Origin: Periplaneta americana
Taxonomy: Eukaryota; Arthropoda; Insecta; Blattodea; Blattidae
DNA length: 64,000 nucleotides
Direction of reading: 5' to 3'
Assembly (NCBI RefSeq): GCF_040183065.1
Contig: NC_091125.1
Location: 122,858,121-122,922,120, forward strand
Made by a program: the position numbers and the translations under genes. This document shows, piece after piece, positions 11,031-22,114 of the stretch. How positions within the stretch are numbered: position 1 is the stretch's first letter; the number at the start of each line of letters is the position of its first letter. Below the pieces are notes generated by a model, which ran no database searches, had not been told where the DNA came from, and saw nothing but the letters and a program-made list of their open reading frames with translations.

Positions 11031-12139
11031 TCACTGTTTAACAATCAATATATAAACATTGTCTTGATCTTGGTTTGAGTATCTTCTATGAATTACAATA
11101 GAAACTCAGATACATGCATTTTCTTATCTTCTGGGAGAGTGTTAGAGAAATTTGTTAAGTAAACAATTCTGAGTGCTATGAGAAAGATGCAATCTGATAG
11201 AAGCTAGAAGATTATAGGAAACAGGATTTAAGACGATTAGTTTTTGTTTTAGGGGCTAGGTTATGTGGCATCACTTACACAATACTAGGAAGAATTAATT
11301 CTCTAAGCTAATAATGATATTGTAATTCTCTGATACTGGTGCTTTTTATATAATTAATGGAGGCTATGTACAGTCTCAGCAACAAAAAATGGTCCGATTC
11401 TTGAAGCTCCTTACAGAGCACGATCCACACCACAATTATTTAACAACTTCCAACCCGGTATTATTTGAATAGTATTACAAGATGTTATTTCGCTAAACGA
11501 AATTAATCTGAAAATAAGACCAAATTAATGCCTAAGAGTCATTATGTAACAAACACAATAATGTATGACAACCCCGATTATGACAATTCATTGCAAACAT
11601 TCTGATAACTCTGTGGTGCTAGCACGGTTGCTGACACACTACGGAGTTCACAATTCGGATACTGCTGGGGAAAGAGTTTTTTAATTTTTATGCAGTTTAA
11701 TTTCGTTTACTACCATTCCATTTTACTACACATTCATTATTAAGAATAGATAAATTTTCATTGCATCTTTTCAAATTCCTTTTGGGTTACAACAACAATT
11801 GAAGTAAAATGACTTTCAATAGCTGCCAAAGTGATCTCGTATGTATCACTGCTTTGGAGCAGTGAGCATGTGCAATGCATTGAATCTAGAACATAGAAAA
11901 ATGAGGTACGCAATTTTTTTTTCTGAAACTGTACATGTGAATGGGTGAAGTACATTCACAGCAGTGTACTGTGTGGGAATTGCAATTTGCCAAATGAGAT
12001 TAAGAAGGATAACCTTTCCAACTAAATAGACTTACATAAAAAATGATTCTGCTTAAATTTCCAGGTAAGTAACATTACCAATAAACCTAACTGATGTTAC
12101 TGTAATTATTGAACAATGTTGAGCATTATGTTTGTGACA
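11031..12139. other. CNOT7 intron 1, no feature seen
   Basis: AT-rich sequence between the hAT element and a mariner relic. The 65-codon minus frame at 11758-11955 is unrecognised. Confidence 0.45.
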
Positions 12140-12420
12140 TTTCATTGTAGAGATTTTTGTGTCATGTAGAACAGGTTGTATTCTCCAAAATGTGGCATAG
12201 CATGTAGCCAGTGGACTGAGATCTGGACTTCAGAACAGCTGATCTTTGTATGCAATAAACTCGGGAACAATGTCTTTAAGTCACTTTTGCACATGTGCAG
12301 CTGTATGAGCCAGTACCGAGTTTTGTTGGAAGATCCAATGTTGATTCTTGAATATGGTCTCGTGGTGGGGCTGTACAAGCTTCTAAAACAGTATTTTTTT
12401 ACACTTCACAATTTGAAATA
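12140..12420 (-). pseudogene. Tc1/mariner transposase relic
   Basis: One minus-strand frame from about 12370 downward reads NQHWIFQQNSVLAHTAAHVQ, stop, LKDIVPEFIAYKDQLF, stop, SPDLSPL. This is the mariner-type core (WxFQQDSAPAH ... SPDLNPLD). The second catalytic Asp is replaced by Asn, and two in-frame stops are present. No terminal repeats were found around it. Confidence 0.75.
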
Positions 12421-12439
12421 ACTACTGAAGCTTTCCTGG

Positions 12440-13353
12440 CAACGTGATAACTCAAAATTTTCTCGGACTTCCAGACAGGTCATAAGTTGGTGATCCACCG
12501 ATGTTTCGAGATGTTCATCTTCCTCATCTTCAGGGTTAAATGATAACTAAGGGTACCCAGCTCCTTAATTTATAGTGCCAGAGGGAGGAGTCAGCCGAGG
12601 AGCTGTGCACTAATTGGCTCCTATTAGTGCGGACCATGGCGTGAACGCGGCCAACGTGTCGTCTTGCTTTGTGCTGTTCGGCTGGTTGACTGTGGGTCTC
12701 ACGATGGGCTCGGCGGACGAGTTCTTATGTGTCCTCTGTTGATGACGGCCTGTCATCTGGGCGTTGAGAAATTTAATAGCTGGTGCCCATGCTGCGCTTA
12801 GTTGGAGACCCGAGTCCCGATTCAGGTTACCGCGTTCCGCCGCTATGGCCAGGGTTTCCTTTACTCTTCTATCCCTATAGCCCGAACACTTTGCCAGGAC
12901 CTCGGTGTTATTAAAATTAGCCCTATGGCTTTTGTCAATACAATGTTCAGCCAATCCGGATTTTTCGGGCTGCATTAATCTGATGCTTCTTTGATGTTCC
13001 GAAAGACACATAGTTATTGTGCGTCCCGTCTGTCCAATGTAAGCAGCCTCACATTCACAAGGAATGCGGTAGATCCCTGGTACTCTGAGGCCTAGATCGT
13101 CTTTTACTGATCTGACCTTATTCCTAATTTTCGGCGGAGGTTTGTGGATTGTTTTTATTCCATGCTTGTAGAGCAGTCTGCTTATCTTTCCCGACAACTT
13201 CCCTGTGAATGGTAGACAGGCTATAGCTGGTTTTTCCGCTTCTTGTGAGTCCGTGATGGGCTGCTGCTGCTTCTTCTTGTGTCTTGCTCTATGCAAAGAG
13301 CCCGTGATGTCTTTAGCTAAATATCCATTCTGCTTCATAATTTGTTTTACACC
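12440..13353 (-). mobile_element. Penelope-like retroelement, 5'-truncated, GIY-YIG endonuclease part
   Basis: Minus-strand reading frame 13482-12610 (290 codons). The first ~43 codons are flanking DNA by chance; element-like sequence starts near residue 44 (GVKQIMKQNGYLAKDI). Residues 136-154 read GIYRIPCECEAAYIGQTGR, the GIY-YIG nuclease core with its following Arg. The CxC pair (142, 144) and a later C...H set (HCIDKSHR) fit the zinc-binding decoration of Penelope endonucleases. RVKETLAI near residue 208 supplies the conserved Glu. The reverse transcriptase that should precede it is absent, so the copy is truncated. Downstream (12534-12502) lies a hammerhead-like core. Confidence 0.88.
12502..12534 (-). 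ncRNA. Hammerhead ribozyme-like core of the Penelope element
   Basis: The minus strand reads CCTGAAGATGAGGAAG and then AACATCTCGAAAC. CTGAAGA fits the conserved CUGANGA box, GAAAC fits the second box, and the stretch between can form a stem (GAG with CTC, and GATG with CATC). Minimal hammerheads are known from Penelope-like elements. Activity is untested and stem III is short. Confidence 0.5.
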
Positions 13354-13483
13354 TTTTTTTTCACAAAAATGCATCTCTGTAACACACAGATACAGCTCCC
13401 CAACCAAACCATCACAAATATTGATGATGTCCACGTTAAATAGAAGGAAACTTGACAAGTTTCTTTCATTGTAGATGTACACA

Positions 13484-13854
13484 CTGTAGATCTTCTCTTT
13501 AATAGTGAAACTTTTCTCATTTGTAAAGCAAAATTTTCTGTGGCCATTTTTAGCATGCCAGCGGAGAAGACATACAGCTCTTCCCTATCTAATTTTCTTC
13601 AATCGAAGTGTTAGCAGTTTATCAGTGTTCCAGCAATAAGCTAGCAGTTTTAGATATTCAATGAGAACCCTTCATAAATTGATTTAGGATATGTTCATCT
13701 AATGTGTATCAATTTTTGTTTTCGGATAGAATTTCTCCAAATTTGTTCTCAAATATATTTTTTACCACTGCTGTAATTCGAAGTAAACGAGGTCGACCAA
13801 TTATCATCAACACATGTAACTTCCTCGTATCACTTACTGGTATAAATAAATAAA
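13484..13854. other. CNOT7 intron 1, no feature seen
   Basis: AT-rich segment between the Penelope fragment and a TIR element. Confidence 0.4.
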
Positions 13855-14054
13855 TGGTAAAAACGTAATACGGCGAACGCTAAGCTCCGCCCACGACCCC
13901 TTTCCACTTTTCCTCTACAAGCTCACCACACACTCTAGCGGGAAAGAGTGGAAATAGGGGTTTAGGGTGGGGTGACATCTAGTGTAGGAAAGTGGAACAA
14001 AAAGAACAAATGCGACGACATCTATGAACCAAAAGAGGAACTTCGTCCTGTCTG

Positions 14055-14096
<42 letters not shown>

Positions 14097-14950
14097 GCCT
14101 CTCCTTCTCTGTTTCATGCTTCATGTCTCTCTCTTTTTTTTTCTTATGACTTCGCAGAGGGTAAGATTCGATCCAAGTAAGTTCGTAACTAAACGCTAAA
14201 CGCACGCACGCACGCTTTAGACCTCTCGGCTACCGAGGCGAGTTGGGGGTAGAAGGGAAAATGAATCTATTTATGTTTAAGGGAACTGCCATAATGTATT
14301 GCAGAAGAATGGCGCGGGGGACAATGACCGAGGGTAGAAAGTGGCGGGCTTGTGAATGTAACTTGGTAGGGGTTGACTGCTGGGGTGGCATAAGTGTTAA
14401 CACGCGCTGGTGGAGCTTCATTGTGTCCGTGTCCAGCTCCGTGTACAGACGTAACCACGTGTCGTGATGAGCCGTACCGAAGACGTGTACTTCTTCCCCA
14501 AATCGTGCAGGGAGAATTTGAAGGCGGATATGGTAAGGTACTGTGAGGAGCATGGACTACTTGCTAGTCATTAGGAGTGTCCAACCTGTGGGAGAAATAT
14601 GAAATTAGCGCCAAACTGATGGTGTGCATTGGACAGTGGGGCAGTGCGAAGTTAACAGGTGAGTGTTGTTTAATGAAAAAACCACATTACATTGTATTGT
14701 GTTGTGTTAGTACATGTGGTGGGCTGTGTTGTGTTGTACTTTATGCTGTTGTCTAATGCCCCAATTTTGCTAGTACGTGTTATGAAATACGTGCGATTTT
14801 GTTAGTACGCGTTATGAAATACGTGCGAGACGAGGTAGTGATCCATCGAAGCGGGACAGATAGTAGAGAGAGAGCATGCGAGCGAGATGCCGAGCGGCGC
14901 GGGTGGGGATAACTTCCCCTACTGGCGTTAGCCGTATTATGTTTTTACCA
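13855..14950. mobile_element. 1.1-kb GC-rich TIR element, unclassified
   Basis: The left end TGGTAAAAACGTAATACGGC and the right end, read on the minus strand as TGGTAAAAACATAATACGGC, match over about 27 bp with two or three mismatches. A clear target duplication was not found. The interior is much richer in G+C than the surrounding intron. It has a (CT)n tract at 14058-14093, a direct duplication (GTTATGAAATACGTGCGA, about 14780 and 14812) and open frames of 74-107 codons on both strands at 14230-14553. These frames resemble no transposase I know and could be captured host sequence. Confidence 0.7.
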
Positions 14951-15647
14951 AACAAATCTTTAGTTGATTCCTAGAAGTTTTAACAGCTTAAATATTGTGC
15001 TTGCATTTCTGCAGTGTAATAACTGACCCTCCATTTTTTTTTTTTAGTGACCACTCCAATCAAACACTTCACACTGAATAATAACTGGTATCAATGTTTA
15101 TTATTCTCCAATTTCTCCTTAATTTATGACGGCCAGTGAGCCACCAGAAGTGTTTTGTTTGTTGCAAAATCAGTGATCTGATCATGTGAAAGGACATATG
15201 ATACATAAAATGGCTATTGCATTTATGCCCACACTCCAATGTTACTGGCGAAGACCTTGGTTAAAAACACACTCGTTCCTATGGTTGAGAGACACTGTTT
15301 AGTTAAACTCTGCCTTAGGATCTTCTGGCAATCTGAATTATAAGTAAATTTAAATTCTGCTTAAATACAGGTAGACATTTGCCTACATCTTAAAATGTAC
15401 AATTTATACAATCAGATCTATGCATACATTGTGTCTAGAGACAAATATGATAATCACCACACCAAGGATGACATATCAACATTTTGAAGATTGATATTAA
15501 TTTCAATTCCATCTACCTCCCTCTGTAGTTATCACAAAGTCCCTGTTTTATTTTATTACTCTTAAGAGACAATTTCACCATCAGCAACTGCACTACTACG
15601 ACCAAGATAGTCACGAAAGAGTTTCTTAGACACTCACACATAATTTC
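14951..15647. other. CNOT7 intron 1, no feature seen
   Basis: AT-rich, no exon or repeat recognised. Confidence 0.45.
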
Positions 15648-15661
15648 ACTAATTGTTATTA

Positions 15662-16624
15662 CTTACTTACAAATGGCTTTTAAGGAACCTGCAGGTTCGT
15701 TGCCGCCCTCATATAAGCCTGCCATGGGTCCCTTCCTGTGCAAGATTAATCCAGTCTCTATCATCATACCATACCTTCCTCAAATCCATTTTAATATTAT
15801 CCTCTCATCTACGTCTCGGCCTCTTCAAAGGTCTTTATCCCTCTGGTCTCCCAACTAACACTCTATATGCATTTCTGGATTTGCCTATAAGTGCTACATG
15901 CCCTGCCCATCTCAAACGTCTGGATTTAATGTTCCTAATTATATCATGTGAAGAATACAATGCTTGCAGTTCTGCATTGTGTAACTTTCTCCATTCTCCT
16001 GTAACTTCATCCCTCTTAGCCCCAAATATTTTCCTAAGAACCTTATTCTCAAACACCCTTAATCTCGGTTCCTCTCTCAAAGTGAGAGTCCAAGTTTCAC
16101 AACCATACAGAGCAACCGGTAATATAACTGTTTTATAAATTCTAACTTTCAGATTTTTTGACAGCAGACTAGATGACAAAAGCTTCTCAACCGAATAATA
16201 ACAGGCATTTCCCATATTTATTCTACGTTATTTATATTTGTTACTGTTGCTCCAAGATATTTGAATTTTTCCACCTCTTCGAAGGATAAATCTCCAATTT
16301 TTATGTTTTCATTTCGTACAATATTCTGGTCATGAGACATAATCATATAATTCATTTTTTCGGGATTTACTTCCAAATAAATCGCTTTACTTGCTTCAAG
16401 TAAAATTTCCGTGTTTTCCCTAATCGTTTGTGGATTTTTTCCTAACATATTTAAATCATCTCCATAGACAAGAAGCTGATGTAACCTGTTCAATTCCAAA
16501 CCCTGTCTGCTATCCTGAACTTTCCTAATGGCATATTCTAGAGCGAAGTTAAAAAGAAAAGGTGATAGTGCATCTCCTTGCTTTAGCCCGCAGTGAATTG
16601 GAAAAGCATCAGATAGAAACTGGC
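15662..16624 (-). mobile_element. RTE-like LINE, 963-bp 5'-truncated copy
   Basis: ACTAATTGTTATTA (15648-15661) and ACTAATTATTATTA (16625-16638) form a 14-bp target duplication with one mismatch. On the minus strand the copy starts inside the reverse transcriptase ([15 protein letters not shown]), shows VYGDDLNMLG where the family has YADD, and continues through VEKFKYLGATVTNIN. It then reads YKTVILPVALYGCETWTLTL and RLRWAGHVALIGKSRNAYR. A stop follows TNINNVE, and a frameshift occurs near PEG, with a (GTAA)n tail at the left end. It is antisense to nothing: it lies on the same strand as CNOT7, in intron 1. Confidence 0.92.
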
Positions 16625-16638
16625 ACTAATTATTATTA

Positions 16639-18848
16639 TTATTATATTAAAAATAAAAACATAATACACAATTTGATTCTTAAAATGTTCTACACCAGTA
16701 GTGTCAGAGTTGTTAGCTCCAAAACCGGTTGTGGAGCTAGATTGGAACGTGAACTTGCTTATGTCTGTGGAAACATCGGAGCACGCAACGAGTCTAGTGG
16801 AGCGCTCCGTTTAGTCTCTGTCTGACAATGCTGTTCTACACGAAGCATTGCATTGTTTAATATTTCCTGGGTTAAAACACGTCACCGGTTCCTATGCTTT
16901 TTGTCATTTACACTTCCAGTGTTTCTAAATTTTCTAACACTGTAGGATGACTAAAAAGTATCTGTATCTAGAGGTATAAAAATACTGCAATTGCGGTAAA
17001 CGCAATAAAAATATGAAGCATGCTCTTTGCTCCTTTTTTCACTTCACATCCATCATAATTGCAACCCCCTGAAGACAGTTTAATTATTGCGAAATAATGC
17101 TATAAATGGATATTACCGTAATGAACTTTCAGCAAAGGATGAGCTATTTCAGCATAATCTTTGTTAATTGCAATTTGCATAATTTTTTCAGATTTTGTTT
17201 CGTTGTTCAGGATATGGCCAGAAACATCGTTTTTGTGAACTATAACATACTGTGAGCTGTGCATACGCAATATTTATCTTAGATTTTTGTCTGCTACAGA
17301 GCATAGGAACTGTATAACTTTGATACTCATAGACACGGATATTATTCCTGGGCCATGGTAAAGGAAGGCACCAGCTATTTCTAATATTTCGATTGTCAAT
17401 TTTAAATTACAATAACTGCCAGTTGCCACTGAATTTAAACAAAAATTTTCATTCAGTGCCACATTGTTATAGCAAAATGTATGGTCAAACTGTGCACATT
17501 TTTTTTTGCAGTTTCATGATTTTGTGTCTTTTTTTTTTCGGTAACATAAATGAAATTACAATTATTTAACTGAACATTGTAACACTGATCAGGTAAGTTC
17601 ATTACCAATTGGGTTATAAATACACAAAATTAATATTACAATTTCACAACTCTACCAACGTCTTCTGCAAACCACCTCACATTTTTCGGACAGAGTTAGA
17701 AAGTGCTTGAAAAACACAAACACTTGTTGTTGTGTAGCACACTGAGAAACATACATACTAAAAACACAATCCATTTACAAAAGAAATTCTCATTCGTACT
17801 GGCTGTCAGGCTTAGCAGAAAACTTACCTCCCGTCCATAAAGATTGGGTGAGTTCAATTGTCTTATGTTTGTGCTGTGTCATCTTAGTGTTATCCAGGTC
17901 TTGGTCTTAGCCAATGTAAATAATGTGAGATACATGAGGTTAAGACGAACTCTTTAATACAACTGCGAGAGAAGTGTCATTCAACAATATGGAAACAAAA
18001 CTGAAAGTACTTCACCAATGTGAAGTCATGTACTTATGCTACTCTTGCTGCGAATAAACCTAGACAAGTTCTGATAGTAGTAAATGACAGTAAAACACAA
18101 AGTTAGATATGAAGGTTGACCTTGCTAAAATAAACGAAAATGCTAACATTTTAATGATGACGTAACATATGTATTTTAAACAGAAATTTTAATTAATAGT
18201 GGTAGGAAAAATAAATAATTTTAAATGAAGACCAAAATTCAGATGACGTATATTCAAAGCTTGTGAAGGTTAACAGTTGTATGATATCCACAGTCGGTAT
18301 CATGAAGATATTTATGCACCACAGAGTTTTGTTCAACTCATACTTTAATTACCATACAAGCATTCTTTGTTCAGAGATAATGGTTGGTTGGTTGGTTGTC
18401 TTCGCTAACCGAATTATTTTTTGTTTCTCTTTTGCATTTTCTTTTGAGCTAGGCATGATAATACTTAATAAAATAATAACCACAACTGGAGAGGAATGTA
18501 AGGACCCCAATGTGAAAAGAATTATGATCATCTCACTGATAAGTGATGACATATCAGAAAAATGACTTTCCATTCAATGCCTGAGATGATCTTTCTACAC
18601 AGATTTGAAAAAGAAAAGATGCCGGAATAATACACTGCAAATGCACAAAAATACACTACATGCTACTTGAAAATATTAAGATCTAACAGACGACACTTAT
18701 TTCTAAGTGAAACACTTATTCACTGTTTTATCTTACAGATATTTACAAAATGCAGATCTTATTCTGCATAATAAAGATAACACCAATGAAACAACAGCAG
18801 AATGAAACTGACAGATAGAACTACTTATTATATTAAGGATAATCAGTA
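16639..18848. other. CNOT7 intron 1, no clear feature
   Basis: About 2.2 kb of AT-rich DNA. A GC-richer patch at 16690-16830 encodes a 87-codon chance frame. The ORFs at 17274-17462 and 18263-18573 are overlapping shadows with no domain. Confidence 0.4.
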
Positions 18849-19048
18849 CAGTTCGGATAAAGTAGCTGTATCAGGATAGGCATCCTTGGTCCGTGTTGTT
18901 TGTTTACAAACATTAATTAGGGCTGAACTATCCATTCACTGATGTTTTAGCTAGGGAATGGGGAGCACTCTTCCAAGCAGTTAATATTTGTAAACAAAAC
19001 ACACGGACCAAGGATGTCTATCTTGATACAGCTACTTTAGCCGAACCA
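18849..19048. mobile_element. 200-bp hairpin MITE, TA-flanked
   Basis: Arms of about 68 bp (18851-18918 and 18980-19047) are near-perfect inverted copies. The left arm includes GGATAAAGTAGCTGTATCA and CATCCTTGGTCCGTGTTG, and the right arm carries their complements. A ~60-nt loop separates them. TA dinucleotides sit at both outer edges (18847-18848 and 19049-19050), suggesting a Tc1/mariner-type MITE. It lies about 0.5 kb from the CNOT7 start exon in intron 1. Confidence 0.8.
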
Positions 19049-19553
19049 TAATAATCAGAAGTGTCAGGTGGGCAAAGGTGAAGTTAATCCTCCTTTTCTT
19101 TCCTCTGCCTATGCATTTTGTATTTTATCCCACAATTTGATACATTTTTTTTTCAAAACATCACATTTCTCATTGGTGATCTCAACTTGTGAGTGCACAA
19201 TTGACAAAAGAAAACAATGCAGAGACAAATAGTAACAAAGTCCTCACAACTCTCTATCCAAATGACACTTTTGGCTAACCATACTAATTTTGGGGGGGGG
19301 GGAGAGGGGGAGATCTGTGAACTACAAAGTACTAGAACCTTAGTAAGAAGCTACGATCTTAAAACAGTGCTACAGCTGGATTAAAACTCAGAAAATTACA
19401 ACTGAATATATGACATACAAGGTAACCATAACAATGTGATTGACAAACCCTGTTGTGAAACAATCTTACATTACATATAAAATAATCCCTTATTCACACT
19501 TTCAGTATTGACAGTTCATAATCCAATTTTTGTTAATGAAATCACTAATTTAC
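19049..19553. other. CNOT7 intron 1, start-exon proximal part
   Basis: Contains a G10-type run near 19291-19315. Otherwise no feature was seen before the donor GTAAAT at 19553-19548 (minus strand). Confidence 0.45.
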
Positions 19554-19677
19554 CTGTAGCCGTGGGCATGGCAGAACCGCACCCCAGTTTCTCTAACAGG
19601 TGAGTGGCCCAGTTCACATTGGTTGCCCGAGCCAGGCTTCTGCCTCTGTCCCCACCACTTTTATCAAACAACACGAA
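19554..19677 (-). CDS. CNOT7: CNOT7 start exon (ATG at 19569) with 5' untranslated part
   Basis: The coding part is only 16 nt: ATG CCC ACG GCT ACA G (19569-19554), encoding MPTAT plus the first base of a Gly codon completed by exon 2. The donor GTAAATTAG lies to the left. MPTATG resembles the human start MPAATV, which is why I chose this ATG. Its context GCC before ATG is good. The exon begins after TCTGTTGTTACAG, so 19570-19677 is probably 5' UTR preceded by a further non-coding exon. The frame upstream of the ATG is open for 36 codons back to the acceptor, so a longer N-terminus is not strictly excluded. Confidence 0.8.
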
Positions 19678-20130
19678 CTGTAACAACAGAGACTTGTCGA
19701 TAGTGTAAAAAAGAAGTAAAAATAATAATTTCTACAGGTAAACATTTCCCACTATAGATATAAATTTAATGTATATATTTAGCTATGAAATGATCTGAAA
19801 ATGTTGAGTAGTCAGACTAGGCTGAAGAAAATAAACTTTCTGCATGGTTTGAGATAAGTTTTTGGGCATCTGCACTGTGTCAAGGACAAACATATTTCCA
19901 ACATTTCAGATTACAACTCGAGGATATTACAAACTAAACTGATGGACTGGACCAGATAAATGGGCATCCTATCTCTCAAGTACCCAGACGAAGCTTTTTA
20001 CAGCATTCCCAGGATACAAAAGACACATCATCAATGTCTTAAAGAAAAAAATGTAAATCAGAATTTGAACCCTGTGTAATTAGTGAATTTTTATTAAGAA
20101 TTAATAATGTATGTTTTTTTCTTTATAATA
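19678..20130. other. Upstream of CNOT7 start exon, no feature seen
   Basis: No CpG-rich promoter or TATA arrangement is evident. It is consistent with this being an intron in the 5' UTR. Confidence 0.4.
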
Positions 20131-20345
20131 GTTACCCTCAATGGTTTAACTCGTTAGCACTTACCATGATTGCACTGGATGCAAGATTCTCAATTCAAAA
20201 CTGGTTGAGGTGATGGATCTTTACATGTTATAAAAGCCCTTCCTTCAGAAGAAAAATAAATCTGTGAGACCCATGTCATAAATTTCTGACACGTAAAACA
20301 ACTGTACCTGAATGACAGAGCATTATATAAAATTTACAGGCCATT
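20131..20345 (+). mobile_element. tRNA-derived SINE, decayed
   Basis: The head TTTAACTCGTTAGCACTTAC resembles a tRNA A box. AATTCAAAACTGGTTGAGG sits where the B box should be. The body has GATGGATCTTTACATG, then CCTTCCTTCAGAAG, then CTGTGAGACCCATGTC, and ends in GTACCTGAATGACAGAG. I recognise this body from other arthropod SINEs. Confidence 0.6.
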
Positions 20346-20364
20346 TTTCACTCTTCTCAAAATT

Positions 20365-20813
20365 CAATTGTGTAGGTATCTTAATGGACCAGTTGTATTA
20401 TATGCAAGTGAAACATGGGTTTTTAAAGAATCAATAAAACAACTATTAATTTTTGAAAGGAAAATATTACAAAGAATATTTGGTCCAATAAAAGAAAGAG
20501 ATGACAACTGACGAATTCGGAATAATAATGAATTAAACAATCTAATTCAAAATAAAAATATAATAAACTACGTAAAGGTTCAAAGACTAGCTTGATTTGG
20601 ACATATAAACTGCATGAACGAAGATAATTAGTCAGAAAGATCTATAATTGGAAACCAATAAACACAATGAACAGAGGTAAGACCAAAAAACAGATGGATA
20701 GATGACGTCTTAGGAGACATAAGAAAGATGGAAATAAGGAACTGGCTAAAACTTATATAAAACAGTAATGAATGACGGAAAATAGTTGAGAAGGTCAAAA
20801 CTTCTACGAAGTT

Positions 20814-20852
<39 letters not shown>
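20365..20852 (+). mobile_element. Non-LTR retrotransposon C-terminal relic plus (AAT)n
   Basis: Broken frames read GPVVLYASETWVFKE, LLIFERKILQRIFGPI, RIRNNNELNNLI, RPKNRWIDDVLGDIRK and IRNWLK, with stops between. The order matches the cleaner copy at 52820-53201. An (AAT)n run at 20816-20852 ends it. No target duplication was found. Confidence 0.75.
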
Positions 20853-20856
<4 letters not shown>

Positions 20857-22114
20857 AAAATACATCGACACTTGTGAAGAATTTATTTCGTTTGGAAGAT
20901 AAATGGAGAAGAAAAGTTTTATGAAATATTGAGAAACTTTGCTCCTCAGTCCAGCATATCCAAAACTTATCTCATTCTAATCACCAAAAAAGTAAAAAAT
21001 CTCACATGTAATCGTTTAAAATCTTTGGTAAATATAATTTGTTATGTAGTGCTCAGTTCATGGAAACATGCTCATTAGTAGCTGAAAGATTCTAAGAGAA
21101 AAATATGTTTTTCACAATAATCTTCAGTTTCAAAAGTGTTTTTTTCTCCCTCTGGTTGGAGGGGTGATATGTTATCAAATAACGACTTTTTTGTCTTCCA
21201 AATTTATAGCTTTTTTTTTCTTTCGAAGAATATTCATAAATCTAATGTGTTTTCATAGTTTTGAAACAAAATATCTCAAAGAAAGAAAAGAACATGTAAA
21301 ATTATCACTCATGAGATTGACTATCCTGAAAGAGAGATAACAATAACTAACATACATGTAAGACTAGCAACATTCTTTTATCATTGTTAATTTCTCCAGA
21401 AAGAATAACTATAAACACAAGTTACTTCAGGCTGTGCCATAAATGTTTCAGATTTTAAGGTTCTGTAATGTCGCAGAATTATTTTCTTACAAAACTAAAA
21501 CATCAGGAAACTTTTCTGCATTATGACAAAACCTGAACAAATATATCAATTAAATAGTTATGTATCTTTCCTAAATTTGTTTCTGAAAGTAATTTCATTC
21601 TTTCTCTTTAAGATGCATTCTGTACCCAGAAGGCCTAAAGTAATCTCATGATATTTATGTACATCAATATTACTAGTCTCATTAAATAATTAAACATGAT
21701 TACATTATATTTAGATACATTGTGACTAATTACACATCATGAACGGATTACTGAAAATTCAGATTTGTTAAACAGGCATCTAAAGATTTTTAGCACAAAA
21801 TGCAAATTTATAACAGAAATAATTATATTACACATAAGTGTCAATGTTTTGCAACAAAATTGAGATAAAATCAACATTGGAAAGTATTAATTTATATTAA
21901 AAATGGGGAGATAATATCAAGAAACAGTATAAAGAAACTCTGCATATTGTGAATTTCTGTAATATTTAATTACTTACATAATTATGTTTCAATTATTACT
22001 GAGAAATTTTGCTATTTTGTGTACATTTTAATTTCTTATGTAATGAGAAAATACACAGGTACATCGAGGGACACCAATCTACCAGATCTATATACTATTA
22101 TCTTCACAGATATG
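20853..22114. other. No gene or repeat seen
   Basis: AT-rich, without coding signatures. Confidence 0.45.

Noticed and set aside
13353..13482. First 43 codons of the 290-codon GIY-YIG frame as part of the protein
   Set aside because: They do not resemble Penelope proteins, and the similarity starts abruptly at GVKQIMKQNGYLAKD, so this is flanking DNA at a 5' truncation.
16690..16830. GC-richer patch with GTAGTGTCAGAG as a hAT terminal repeat
   Set aside because: No matching inverted end or 8-bp duplication could be found nearby.
19570..19677. Coding extension upstream of the CNOT7 ATG
   Set aside because: The frame is open but the translation resembles no CNOT7 N-terminus I know, while MPTATG matches the usual start. 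Retained as UTR.
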